Positions 56,459-64,000 of a stretch of DNA of 64,000 bases are shown here, piece after piece. Numbering within the stretch: the stretch's first letter is position 1; the number at the start of each line of letters is the position of its first letter. Made by a program: the position numbers and the translations under genes. The notes beneath the pieces were generated by a model that was given only the letters and a program-made list of their open reading frames with translations, searched no databases and had not been told where the DNA came from. Origin of the DNA: Acidimicrobiales bacterium (lineage in GTDB: Bacteria > Actinomycetota > Acidimicrobiia > Acidimicrobiales > Acidimicrobilacustridaceae); NCBI GenBank assembly GCA_030830565.1, contig JAURMR010000026.1, positions 1 to 64,000 of the forward strand. The letters are read 5' to 3'.

Positions 56459-56917
56459 GTGGGGCAGTATCTGCCGATCTTCGCGATGCTTGTGTTGGCG
56501 ATCATTTTCGCCGCCGTGAGCCGCGTTGTTTCGCAACTCCTCGCGCCCCGTCGACCTTCCGAAGCCAAGTCGTCTCCGTACGAATGCGGCATCGTGCCCG
56601 ACCAAGGTCCGCCGGAACGATTCCCGGTGAAGTTCTTTCTGGTCGCGATGATTTTCATCGTGTTCGACATTGAAATCATTTTCTTGTTCCCGTTTGCGGT
56701 TGTGTTTCGTTCTCTTGGTGGCTACGGAATCGCTGCGATTCTGATTTTCACCGCAGCAGTGTTCGAGTCATTCGTGTATCTCATCGGCAACGGCGCGCTT
56801 GACTGGGGTCCGGCCAAGCATCTGCGTCGTTCCGGTGTTGTTTCTCCTGCCCGTACAGCGACGAGCACAATCCGTCGCGTCGGCCTCGAAGGCCGTTCGA
56901 CTGAAGAGGCCGCATAA
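56459..56917 (+). CDS. nuoA: NADH-quinone oxidoreductase subunit A
   Basis: A 152-residue membrane subunit with three helices. The family segments SSPYECGIVPDQGPPERFPV (the conserved Cys loop near the quinone site) and FLVAMIFIVFDIEIIFLFPF are intact. A basic C-terminal extension of about 35 residues exceeds the usual length. Start is GTG at 56459, five bases after the previous stop. First gene of a nuo operon that follows the standard A-B-C-D-E-F-G order. Confidence 0.96.
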   Translation: MGQYLPIFAMLVLAIIFAAVSRVVSQLLAPRRPSEAKSSPYECGIVPDQGPPERFPVKFFLVAMIFIVFDIEIIFLFPFAVVFRSLGGYGIAAILIFTAAVFESFVYLIGNGALDWGPAKHLRRSGVVSPARTATSTIRRVGLEGRSTEEAA

Positions 56918-57505
56918 GTGTCGAGCGAGACCAGGCCAACAGGCGGACTCCTTGAGTCCGGACTTGAAGGACTTAGCCACAACTTCCTTACCGGCACGCT
57001 TGAAGAGCTCGTCAAGTGGGCCCGTCGCCACAGTGTGATGCCCGCCACGTTCGGTCTCGCGTGTTGCGCACTCGAGATGATGGCGGCTGGTGGTCCCCAC
57101 TACGACCTCTCGCGCTACGGCATGGAAACCTTCCGCGCTTCGCCTCGTCAGGCCGATCTCATGATCGTTGCCGGGCGCGTGTCACAGAAGATGGCTCCGG
57201 TTCTTCGCCAGATTTACGACCAGATGATGGAACCCAAGTGGGTTATCTCGATGGGAGTGTGTGCATCTTCAGGCGGCATGTTCAACAACTACGCCATCGT
57301 GCAGGGCGTCGATCAGATCGTTCCGGTCGATGTCTACGCACCGGGTTGTCCACCATCACCCGAAACGCTCATGCACGCGATCCTCACGCTTCACGACAAG
57401 ATCAAGACCGGTGAACTCACTCGCCGCAAGGGTGAAGGCCTTGGTTTGGTCGTTGAACAGATGGGTCCCTCAGGACCTGTGCCTGTCACCTTGGGTCAGG
57501 GCTGA
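56918..57505 (+). CDS. nuoB: NADH-quinone oxidoreductase subunit B
   Basis: A 195-residue peripheral subunit that carries cluster N2, the last iron-sulfur centre before quinone. Ligands are the tandem Cys of [10 protein letters not shown], the Cys of [10 protein letters not shown] and the Cys of PGCPPSPE. The GTG start directly follows the nuoA TAA. About 35 residues at the C-terminus vary from other species. Confidence 0.97.
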   Translation: MSSETRPTGGLLESGLEGLSHNFLTGTLEELVKWARRHSVMPATFGLACCALEMMAAGGPHYDLSRYGMETFRASPRQADLMIVAGRVSQKMAPVLRQIYDQMMEPKWVISMGVCASSGGMFNNYAIVQGVDQIVPVDVYAPGCPPSPETLMHAILTLHDKIKTGELTRRKGEGLGLVVEQMGPSGPVPVTLGQG

Positions 57506-57507
57506 AC

Positions 57508-58038
57508 ATGACCGACATCGACGCCCAAGGTGGCGAGGCTGACACCCCAGCCGAGATCGCACCCGAGACCCTTTTCGACACCCTGCTGACTCGTTCACAT
57601 GAGCAGCTTGTGTTGCATCCAATGCGAGAGAAGTACTCCTCTCTGCTCGCAACACTTCACAGTGCCGGATATCACTCCGTTATCGATTTGTGTGGAGTCG
57701 ATTACCTCACAAACGATTCGCGCCAACTTCCCGAGGGCATTGAGCCGGAGCGTTTCGAAGTTGTGGTGAACCTCATCAACCACCGCGAACGTGCTCGACT
57801 TCGCTTACGAGTGCAGGTTCCTGAAACTGACCCTGTGCTTCCTTCGGCGTTCAATCTCTATCCCGGTACCGAAGCCATGGAACGTGAAACTTTCGACATG
57901 TTCGGCATCGCGTTCGATGGTCACCCTGACCTCACCCGAATCCTCATGCCCGAGGACTGGATCGGACACCCGCTGCGCAAGGACTACGACGTAGGTCGAA
58001 TTCCGGTGCAGTTCAAGGGCGCTCCCGCGAATCGTTGA
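57508..58038 (+). CDS. nuoC: NADH-quinone oxidoreductase subunit C
   Basis: A 176-residue peripheral-arm subunit of the 30-kDa family. The signature [27 protein letters not shown] and the following HPLRKDY are conserved. An acidic N-terminal stretch of about 20 residues precedes the domain. It is separate from nuoD here, unlike the fused form of Escherichia coli. Two bases separate it from nuoB. Confidence 0.96.
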   Translation: MTDIDAQGGEADTPAEIAPETLFDTLLTRSHEQLVLHPMREKYSSLLATLHSAGYHSVIDLCGVDYLTNDSRQLPEGIEPERFEVVVNLINHRERARLRLRVQVPETDPVLPSAFNLYPGTEAMERETFDMFGIAFDGHPDLTRILMPEDWIGHPLRKDYDVGRIPVQFKGAPANR

Positions 58039-58042
58039 TCTC

Positions 58043-59377
58043 ATGACTGCAACTCACGAACTTCCTACGAATGTGAAGCAGACCTCCGAAGGCGGTCAAG
58101 AACTCACCTCAGCCGATGTTGTGGCTGCTGGCGAGCGACTCCGCGAACTCGGGGCAGTTCTGCGCTTATCTGAGAACGACGCCCTCGTCGCCGAACGTGA
58201 ACAGGTTTCCGACGACGAAACCATGATCATCAATATGGGTCCACAGCATCCGTCGACTCACGGTGTGTTGCGTCTCATGCTTGAGCTTCAGGGCGAGACC
58301 GTCCTTCGTTGTAAGCCCATCATCGGATACCTACATACCGGTATGGAGCGAACGGGCGAAGAACTCACCTATTTGCAGGGCCCCACCAACGTGACGCGCA
58401 TGGATTACGCAGCGCCGTTGTTCACGGAACTTGCCTTCTCGCTCACCGTTGAGAAGTTGCTCGACATCGAGGTGCCCGAGCGCGCGATCTGGATCCGCAT
58501 GCTCATGACGGAGATGAATCGCATCTCTTCGCACCTGCTCTTCATGGCGACGAACGGCATGGATCTTGGGGCAGTGTCGATGATGCTTTACGGCTGGCGT
58601 GAACGCGAAGAAGCGCTTCGCTTCCTTCAGGAAGTCACCGGTCTGCGCATGAATCACAACTACATCCGTCCGGGTGGTGTCGCTGCCGATCTTCCCGACG
58701 GCTGGCGCGACGGTGTTCTGCGTCTACTGGACATGCTTCCTGGCCGCCTTGCGGAATACGACACGCTGCTTAACCAGCAGCCGATTTGGCGTGAACGACT
58801 TCAGGGTGTGGGCGCGATTTCTGCAGACGAATGTCTCGCTCTCGGAGTAACCGGACCGATCCTGCGTTCGACTGGTTACGACTGGGATCTTCGTCGCGAT
58901 ATGCCGTACCTCGCGTTCGACCAGGTGGACTTCGACGTAGTTGTCGGTTCGTATGGCGACTGTTTCGACCGTTACGCAATCCGCCTTGCGGAAATTCACG
59001 AGTCGATGAAGATCGTCCGTCAGTGCCTCGAAAAGATGCCGAAGGGCGACTACCGCATCCAAGACAAGAAAGTCACTCCGCCGCCGCGTGCGCGAATCGA
59101 CGAGTCCATGGAAGCGCTCATCCACCACTTCAAGATCTTCACCGAAGGCTTCAAAGTTCCCGAGGGCGAGGCCTACGTTTCAATCGAATCGCCTCGCGGT
59201 GAACTCGGTTGCTACATCGTGAGCGACGGTTCATCGAAGCCGTACCGCATGCACGTTCGTGCCCCAAGTTTCGTGAACCTTCAAAGCCTTCCGCATCTCA
59301 TGCACGGAAGCCTTGTTGCCGACGCCGTGGCCATCATCTCGAGCGTCGATCCCATCCTCGGGGAGGTCGATCGCTAA
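58043..59377 (+). CDS. nuoD: NADH-quinone oxidoreductase subunit D
   Basis: A 444-residue 49-kDa-family subunit forming the quinone cavity with NuoB. NMGPQHPSTHGVLRLMLELQ carries the quinone-site His, and the YLHTGMERTGEELTY and MTEMNRISSHLLF blocks follow in the expected order. About 55 extra residues precede the conserved domain. Its TAA overlaps the nuoE ATG (TAATG). Confidence 0.97.
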   Translation: MTATHELPTNVKQTSEGGQELTSADVVAAGERLRELGAVLRLSENDALVAEREQVSDDETMIINMGPQHPSTHGVLRLMLELQGETVLRCKPIIGYLHTGMERTGEELTYLQGPTNVTRMDYAAPLFTELAFSLTVEKLLDIEVPERAIWIRMLMTEMNRISSHLLFMATNGMDLGAVSMMLYGWREREEALRFLQEVTGLRMNHNYIRPGGVAADLPDGWRDGVLRLLDMLPGRLAEYDTLLNQQPIWRERLQGVGAISADECLALGVTGPILRSTGYDWDLRRDMPYLAFDQVDFDVVVGSYGDCFDRYAIRLAEIHESMKIVRQCLEKMPKGDYRIQDKKVTPPPRARIDESMEALIHHFKIFTEGFKVPEGEAYVSIESPRGELGCYIVSDGSSKPYRMHVRAPSFVNLQSLPHLMHGSLVADAVAIISSVDPILGEVDR

Positions 59378-59991
59378 TGGCTCGCCTTACGAACGACAAC
59401 GTTGAACTCGCGCGCGAAATCATTGGCCGCTACCCGCGTCCGAAGTCTGCGCTCATCCCCTTGTTGCACCTTGCACAAGAACAAGACGGGTATCTCACCG
59501 ACGACGCAATGGCGCATATCGGTGAACTCGTCGGCGTTTCATCTGCTGAAGTTCTCGGGACTGCATCCTTCTACGAGATGTTCAAGATGGAGCCTGTTGG
59601 CCGCTACATGGTCAATATCTGCACCAATATTTCGTGCCAGCTGCGCGGTGGCGAGGAACTTCTCGCTCACGCAGAAAAGACGCTCGGCATTCGCCCCGGA
59701 CAAACAACCTCCGACGGTCTTTTCACTCTTGAAGACGTCGAATGCATTGCAGCGTGCACCGAAGCTCCGTGCTTGCAGGTGAACTACCGCTACGAACACC
59801 GAATCTCGAACGAAGGCTTTGATCAACTCGTGAACGATCTTCGCGCCGGCCGTCGCACCGACGTTCCCGCACATGGTGTTCTTGCTGAAGTTCGTCAGCA
59901 CATTCCAGAAGATCGTCGTGCAGGTGTTGTTACCCCTGAAGACAAAGATGTACCGGTCTGGATCTCAGCAGCGGGGGAGAGCAACCGATGA
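59377..59991 (+). CDS. nuoE: NADH-quinone oxidoreductase subunit E
   Basis: A 204-residue 24-kDa-family subunit with a [2Fe-2S] cluster (N1a): Cys residues in NICTNISCQLRGG (C-x4-C) and ECIAACTEAPC (C-x3-C). A C-terminal tail of about 35 residues exceeds the usual length. An upstream open frame is a shadow of nuoD. The stop overlaps nuoF (ATGA). Confidence 0.96.
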   Translation: MARLTNDNVELAREIIGRYPRPKSALIPLLHLAQEQDGYLTDDAMAHIGELVGVSSAEVLGTASFYEMFKMEPVGRYMVNICTNISCQLRGGEELLAHAEKTLGIRPGQTTSDGLFTLEDVECIAACTEAPCLQVNYRYEHRISNEGFDQLVNDLRAGRRTDVPAHGVLAEVRQHIPEDRRAGVVTPEDKDVPVWISAAGESNR

Positions 59992-61331
59992 TTACTGACG
60001 CCCCTCGCATCATTACGTCGCGTTTTGACAATGCCGACAGCTTCACGCTTTCTGGTTACGAAGCAACAGGCGGCTACCAAGCGCTGCGCAAAGCGCTCGG
60101 AATGGGGCCGGCTGCAGTAGCTGACGAAGTCAAGACAGCGACACTTCTTGGCCGTGGCGGTGCAGGTTTCCCCGCTGGCGTGAAGTGGGGTCTTGCCCCA
60201 GAGAACGTGTGGCCTCGTTACCTCGTTGTCAACGGCGACGAGTCCGAACCGGGCACCTACAAGGATCGCCTCCTCATGGAGCGCGATCCTCACCAGCTCA
60301 TTGAAGGCGTGCTGCTCGCGTGTTATGCGATCGGTTGCGGCCAAGCTTTCCTTTACGTGCGCGGCGAAATGCCGCTTGCTCAGGAACGCATCGCTGCCGC
60401 ACTGAACGATGCCTACGCAGCTGGTTACATCGGCAAGAACATCCTTGGTTCAAACTTTTCCGTTGACATTGTTCTTTCTTGGGGTGCGGGCGCTTACATC
60501 GTGGGCGAAGAAACTGCACTCATCGAAAGTCTTGAAGGCAATCGCGGTATGCCGCGTCTGAAGCCGCCGTTTTTCCCGGCGGCCAAGGGTCTGTACATGC
60601 AGCCCACGATCGTGAACAACGTCGAGACGCTTTCGAATCTGCCCTGGATCGTTACCAATGGCGGTGAGGCATTCGCAGCACTTGGCGCAGAGACCTCACG
60701 CGGCACGCGCATGTTCGCTGTGTCCGGTCATGTGAAGAACCCTGGTGTGTTCGAGGTCGAATACGGCGTCACCACATTCCGCGATCTCATTTACGCCCCC
60801 CAGTACGCAGGCGGCATCCTCGGCGATCGCGCGTTGAAGGCGTATATCCCCGGCGGCGCGTCGGCTCCTTGGTTCTTCGAAGAGCATCTTGATCTTCCGC
60901 TCGAGAAGGTCACTGTCGATCGTGCCGGTTCAATGCTTGGCTCTGGTGCTGTCGTCGTAATGGACGAAACCACCGACGCTGTTAAAGCGTGTCTTCGCGT
61001 GGTTCGTTTCTTTGCTCGCGAATCGTGTGGCAAGTGCGCACCGTGTCGCGAAGGAACAACGTGGCTCGAAAAAATTCTGCAACGAATCCAGGATGGTTAC
61101 GGACGTCCCAGTGATCTCGATCTGCTCATGGATGTCTCTGACAACATTTCTCCCGGAATCGCGTGGCCGCCGAAGCAGACAACAATCTGCCCGCTTGGTC
61201 CGTCGGCAGTGTCGCCCATCGCGTCGGCTCTGCAGCGTTTCCGTCCTGAGTTCGAAGCGCGTATTGCTCAGGCCGAAGAGGCTCGTCACTCGGTTCCCGT
61301 GAACATCTCGAAGGTGTCGTCGCATGGCTGA
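59988..61331 (+). CDS. nuoF: NADH-quinone oxidoreductase subunit F
   Basis: The 447-residue NADH-binding 51-kDa subunit. GRGGAGFPAGVKW and NGDESEPGTYKDR bind NADH and FMN, and the N3 [4Fe-4S] cluster uses ESCGKCAPCREGT plus the Cys in TTICPLGPSA. NADH is oxidised here. The stop overlaps the nuoG start by eight bases. Confidence 0.97.
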   Translation: MITDAPRIITSRFDNADSFTLSGYEATGGYQALRKALGMGPAAVADEVKTATLLGRGGAGFPAGVKWGLAPENVWPRYLVVNGDESEPGTYKDRLLMERDPHQLIEGVLLACYAIGCGQAFLYVRGEMPLAQERIAAALNDAYAAGYIGKNILGSNFSVDIVLSWGAGAYIVGEETALIESLEGNRGMPRLKPPFFPAAKGLYMQPTIVNNVETLSNLPWIVTNGGEAFAALGAETSRGTRMFAVSGHVKNPGVFEVEYGVTTFRDLIYAPQYAGGILGDRALKAYIPGGASAPWFFEEHLDLPLEKVTVDRAGSMLGSGAVVVMDETTDAVKACLRVVRFFARESCGKCAPCREGTTWLEKILQRIQDGYGRPSDLDLLMDVSDNISPGIAWPPKQTTICPLGPSAVSPIASALQRFRPEFEARIAQAEEARHSVPVNISKVSSHG

Positions 61332-64000
61332 GTCGGACGTGACCCCGATCGACGGCGTGGCCGTCGAAATCAATGGTGTTGAGGTCATCGCCCACAAGGG
61401 TGAACTCCTCATCGATGCTGCGGAACGCACTGGCACGTACATTCCGCGTTTCTGTTACCACGAGCGCATGAACCCCGTCGGCATGTGCAGGATGTGTTTG
61501 GTCGAGGTCGATACAGGTCGCGGTCCGGCACTCCAACCGAGCTGCATGCTCGAGTGCACGCCTGGGATGAAGGCTGATACAGAATCCGCCGTCACCAAGA
61601 AGGCTCAAGACGGCATTCTTGAATTCCTGCTTGCGAATCACCCGCTTGATTGTCCGGTCTGCGATAAGGGCGGCGAATGCCCGCTTCAGGATCAGACCAT
61701 GGCCTATGGCCCCGGCGAAAGCCGCTTCGTCGAAGAGAAGCGTCACAAGGAAAAGCCGATTCCGATCAGCGACCTTGTGCTCCTCGACCGTGAGCGCTGC
61801 ATCCTTTGCGACCGTTGCACACGTTTCGCGAAGGAAGTGGCTGGCGATCCGCTCATTCACTTCATTCATCGCGGCAACAACACCGAAGTCAATACGTTCC
61901 CGGATGAACCATTCGCTTCGTACTTCAGTGGCAACACCGTTCAGATCTGTCCGGTGGGCGCGCTTACGTCGTCGACCTACCGTTTCAAGGCTCGTCCCTG
62001 GGATCTTGAAACCACTGAATCAACATGTCAGACCTGTTCGGTTGGTTGTCGTATTTCAATCGACTCATCGCGCGATCAGGTGCAGCGTTTCGCCGGTGTC
62101 GACATTGATCCTGTCAACTGGGGTTGGCTGTGCGATAAGGGCCGCTTCTCCAGCGAAGTCGTAACGTCCGACGCTCGACTTTCCGAGCCGCTCGTGCGAG
62201 ACGGTTCCGGCCTCGTTCCAGCCAAGTGGTCCGACGCGCTGAATCGTTTCGCGAAAGCGCTCGACAACGCGTCGTCGGCACAATCGATTGGTGTCATCGG
62301 AGGCTCACGTCTCACGAACGAAGACGCCTACGCATGGTCGAAGTTCTTTAAGGGTGTTCTCGCTACGGACAACGTCGATGCACAACTCGGCGACGGACTT
62401 CCCGCTCATGTCGTGCTCGGTCTCCCCAGCGCAACGATCGATGAAGTTTGCGCTCCCGGCGGCACGGTCTTGTTGCTTGGTCCTGATGTGAAGGAAGAAC
62501 TTCCGGTTCTGTTCCTTCGTCTCCGCCACGCAGCAGTCGAAGATCGCGTCACCATCGTCGAGGTTTCACCCCGTTCCACTGGCGTTACTTCTCTCACGAA
62601 GGCATCAGTGCATCCTCGCCCGGGCGAAACGGCTGACGTTGTTGCTGCGCTCATGAGTTCGGCTGCCATCGATCGCGAGATCGCTGGTGTTGCGGCTGCA
62701 GAGCTCGAAGCCGCACGCGCCGCACTTGCCGCCGCAACGGGACCAATCACTGTGGTGCTCGGTCGCGCATCGCTTGCTGAATCAGCAAGCGTCACTGTCG
62801 CCGCTGCTTCAGCCATTCTCGCCGCTCGTCCCGACACCACGTTCCTTTCGGCGCTTCGCCGCTCGAACGTGCGCGGTGCGCTCGACATGGGTCTTGCCCC
62901 GGGACTTCTTCCCGGTCGCGTCACCCTCGAAGACGGTGCTGAGTGGTACTCCGAAGTCTGGCCATCGATGCCGGCGGCGGTCGGGCTCGACACTGAAGGC
63001 ATTCTTCGTGCCGCTGCGGACGGACGCATCGACGTCCTTGTTCTCCTCGGCGCCGATCCGCTTTCCGATTTCACCGATGCCGACCTTGCTGAACGTGGTC
63101 TCACTGGTGCGCGCACAGTGCTCTCTGTCGACACCGCACTCAATCCATCAAGCAAGCGAGCCGACATTGTCTTGGCTGCGGCAGGTTTCGCCGAAAAGGC
63201 CGGCACCACCACCAACATCGAAGGCCGCGTCAGCACGTTGTCGCAGCGGGTTACGCCGCCAGGCACCGCACGCGCCGACTGGATGCTGGCTGCTGAGGTT
63301 TCAACCCGACTCGGAACCGACCTCGGTTTCGAAAGTTTCGGCGACGTGCTTGCTGAAATCTCTGCAGTCGCACCTGCCTACCTTGCACTCGACCAAGCCA
63401 TTGCCGAAGGTTCACCCGATGGCGTCATGCTTCCGCTCGACGTTGTGGTCATCATTGATGAAGACGACGAGGACATTGTGATCGTCGATGAAACTGTCAC
63501 CGTTTCACAAGACGGTGCCGAGGTCGATGTCACCGCCGATGTTGTCGTTGATGATGCCGACGCCGCTGACTCGGAAAGTACTGAAGGGCTGATCGAGATC
63601 ATCGCTGACGACGCGGATGTTGCTGGCTCGATGCCTCCATTTGTGCAGTTCACCCCAATCCAGATGGTCACCGCTCCTCCGGTGGATTCCTACAGTTTCC
63701 GACTTGTCGCTTCTCGCAAGTTGTACGACCAGGGAACGCTGGTGCAGTCAGCGCCTTCACTGGCACCGCTTGCTCCAGGATCAACGGTCTCGCTGAACCC
63801 ATGGGAATTCGATCGACTCGGAGTCGCCACGGGTGGCCGTGCAATCGTTCGCACCGCAAAGGCGTCGGTGAACGTCACCGTTCAGTCCGATTCAGGTGTG
63901 CCGCGTGGTGTGGCCGCAATGATCGTGAATCAGGCCGACGGTCGCGTGAGCGATCTTGTGTCTGCCGATGAACTCGTTGCAGAAGTCAGAATTGAGACTG
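61324..64000 (+). CDS. nuoG: NADH-quinone oxidoreductase subunit G (partial, cut by window end)
   Basis: The frame is open from the ATG at 61324 to the end, 892 codons, so the C-terminus is missing. N-terminal cluster sites are complete: [2Fe-2S] (FCYHERMNPVGMCRMCLVEV), the His-Cys3 cluster (HPLDCPVCDKGGECPLQD), a [4Fe-4S] site (CILCDRCTRF...CPVGAL), and the optional N7 site (CQTCSVGC...LCDKG). A degenerate molybdopterin-oxidoreductase domain follows. Residues about 706-768 form a strongly acidic, Val/Asp/Glu-rich insertion that I do not know from other NuoG proteins. The end region resembles the molydopterin dinucleotide-binding barrel. Confidence 0.95.
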   Translation, partial: MAESDVTPIDGVAVEINGVEVIAHKGELLIDAAERTGTYIPRFCYHERMNPVGMCRMCLVEVDTGRGPALQPSCMLECTPGMKADTESAVTKKAQDGILEFLLANHPLDCPVCDKGGECPLQDQTMAYGPGESRFVEEKRHKEKPIPISDLVLLDRERCILCDRCTRFAKEVAGDPLIHFIHRGNNTEVNTFPDEPFASYFSGNTVQICPVGALTSSTYRFKARPWDLETTESTCQTCSVGCRISIDSSRDQVQRFAGVDIDPVNWGWLCDKGRFSSEVVTSDARLSEPLVRDGSGLVPAKWSDALNRFAKALDNASSAQSIGVIGGSRLTNEDAYAWSKFFKGVLATDNVDAQLGDGLPAHVVLGLPSATIDEVCAPGGTVLLLGPDVKEELPVLFLRLRHAAVEDRVTIVEVSPRSTGVTSLTKASVHPRPGETADVVAALMSSAAIDREIAGVAAAELEAARAALAAATGPITVVLGRASLAESASVTVAAASAILAARPDTTFLSALRRSNVRGALDMGLAPGLLPGRVTLEDGAEWYSEVWPSMPAAVGLDTEGILRAAADGRIDVLVLLGADPLSDFTDADLAERGLTGARTVLSVDTALNPSSKRADIVLAAAGFAEKAGTTTNIEGRVSTLSQRVTPPGTARADWMLAAEVSTRLGTDLGFESFGDVLAEISAVAPAYLALDQAIAEGSPDGVMLPLDVVVIIDEDDEDIVIVDETVTVSQDGAEVDVTADVVVDDADAADSESTEGLIEIIADDADVAGSMPPFVQFTPIQMVTAPPVDSYSFRLVASRKLYDQGTLVQSAPSLAPLAPGSTVSLNPWEFDRLGVATGGRAIVRTAKASVNVTVQSDSGVPRGVAAMIVNQADGRVSDLVSADELVAEVRIET

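Noticed and set aside
62406-63266. 286-codon minus-strand open frame
   Set aside because: Antisense to nuoG, which is intact and open to the window end.
1-64000. tRNA, rRNA, CRISPR arrays, insertion sequences or prophage
   Set aside because: No cloverleaf-type sequences, spaced direct repeats, transposase or integrase genes, or phage structural genes were seen.

Overview
The window looks like a chromosomal segment of an actinomycete. It has GC-rich codon use, a WhiB regulator, an F420-type split-barrel enzyme, HelD, a fused CobA/HemD, an actinobacterial PstA with extra N-terminal helices, many GTG/TTG starts and many start codons 6 to 9 nt after a TANNNT-type -10 box. The split, b6f-like Rieske/cytochrome b operon argues against the well-known Streptomyces and Mycobacterium groups. 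A deep lineage such as Acidimicrobiia is my best guess, but this is inference. I see no phage, transposon, integrase, CRISPR array, rRNA or tRNA. Nearly all the sequence is coding, in short operons with 1-8 nt overlaps.

Layout. 0-5 kb: envelope and sugar genes (flippase-like membrane protein, PIG-L deacetylase, glycosyltransferase, PAP2 phosphatase, PQQ-type sugar dehydrogenase lipoprotein). 5.1-17.1 kb: a phosphate locus, pstC-pstA-pstB followed by a membrane-anchored PstS, a second PstS, three consecutive genes carrying a four-cysteine domain that resembles the neocarzinostatin fold (one with three beta repeats, one fused to a third PstS-like domain), and a class E sortase-like protein that has lost its catalytic His, Cys and Arg. 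PHO-box-like 11-nt repeats precede two of these genes. This is the most unusual region of the window. 17.1-25.4 kb: TesB thioesterase, family 1 glycosidase, GtrA, methyltransferases, an alpha/alpha-barrel protein, a GT4 glycosyltransferase, a probable remnant of dtd, and an Lnt homologue with Ser in place of the catalytic Cys.

25.4-29.2 kb: a zinc/manganese ABC permease and binding lipoprotein behind a Zur-like palindrome, with no ATPase gene, then a PCu(A)C-like protein without metal ligands, an esterase and an NlpC/P60 peptidase. 29.3-32.7 kb: hemE-hemH-hemG. 32.8-43.1 kb: HelD, a DtxR-family regulator, a secreted S53 peptidase, a MacB-like ABC pair with an F420-type enzyme, a 1-Cys peroxiredoxin, a CDF exporter and pyrophosphatase. 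43.2-49.7 kb: a degenerate dehydrogenase-like protein, photolyase, WhiB, cobA/hemD, hemB and hemL. Together the two hem groups cover 5-aminolevulinate formation (HemL), HemB, HemD, siroheme branching, HemE and the last steps. hemA and hemC are not in the window.

49.9-64 kb: a respiratory island. A small cytochrome c diverges from an operon of a membrane protein, an 8-Cys ferredoxin, cytochrome b6-like and subunit IV-like proteins, Rieske protein, diheme cytochrome c and another membrane protein. It runs directly into nuoA-nuoG (complex I), with nuoG cut by the window end. The cytochrome b6-like protein keeps the Cys that holds the extra heme c(i/n) and has b6f-type heme-histidine spacing, so this appears to be a b6f-like menaquinol oxidase encoded next to complex I.
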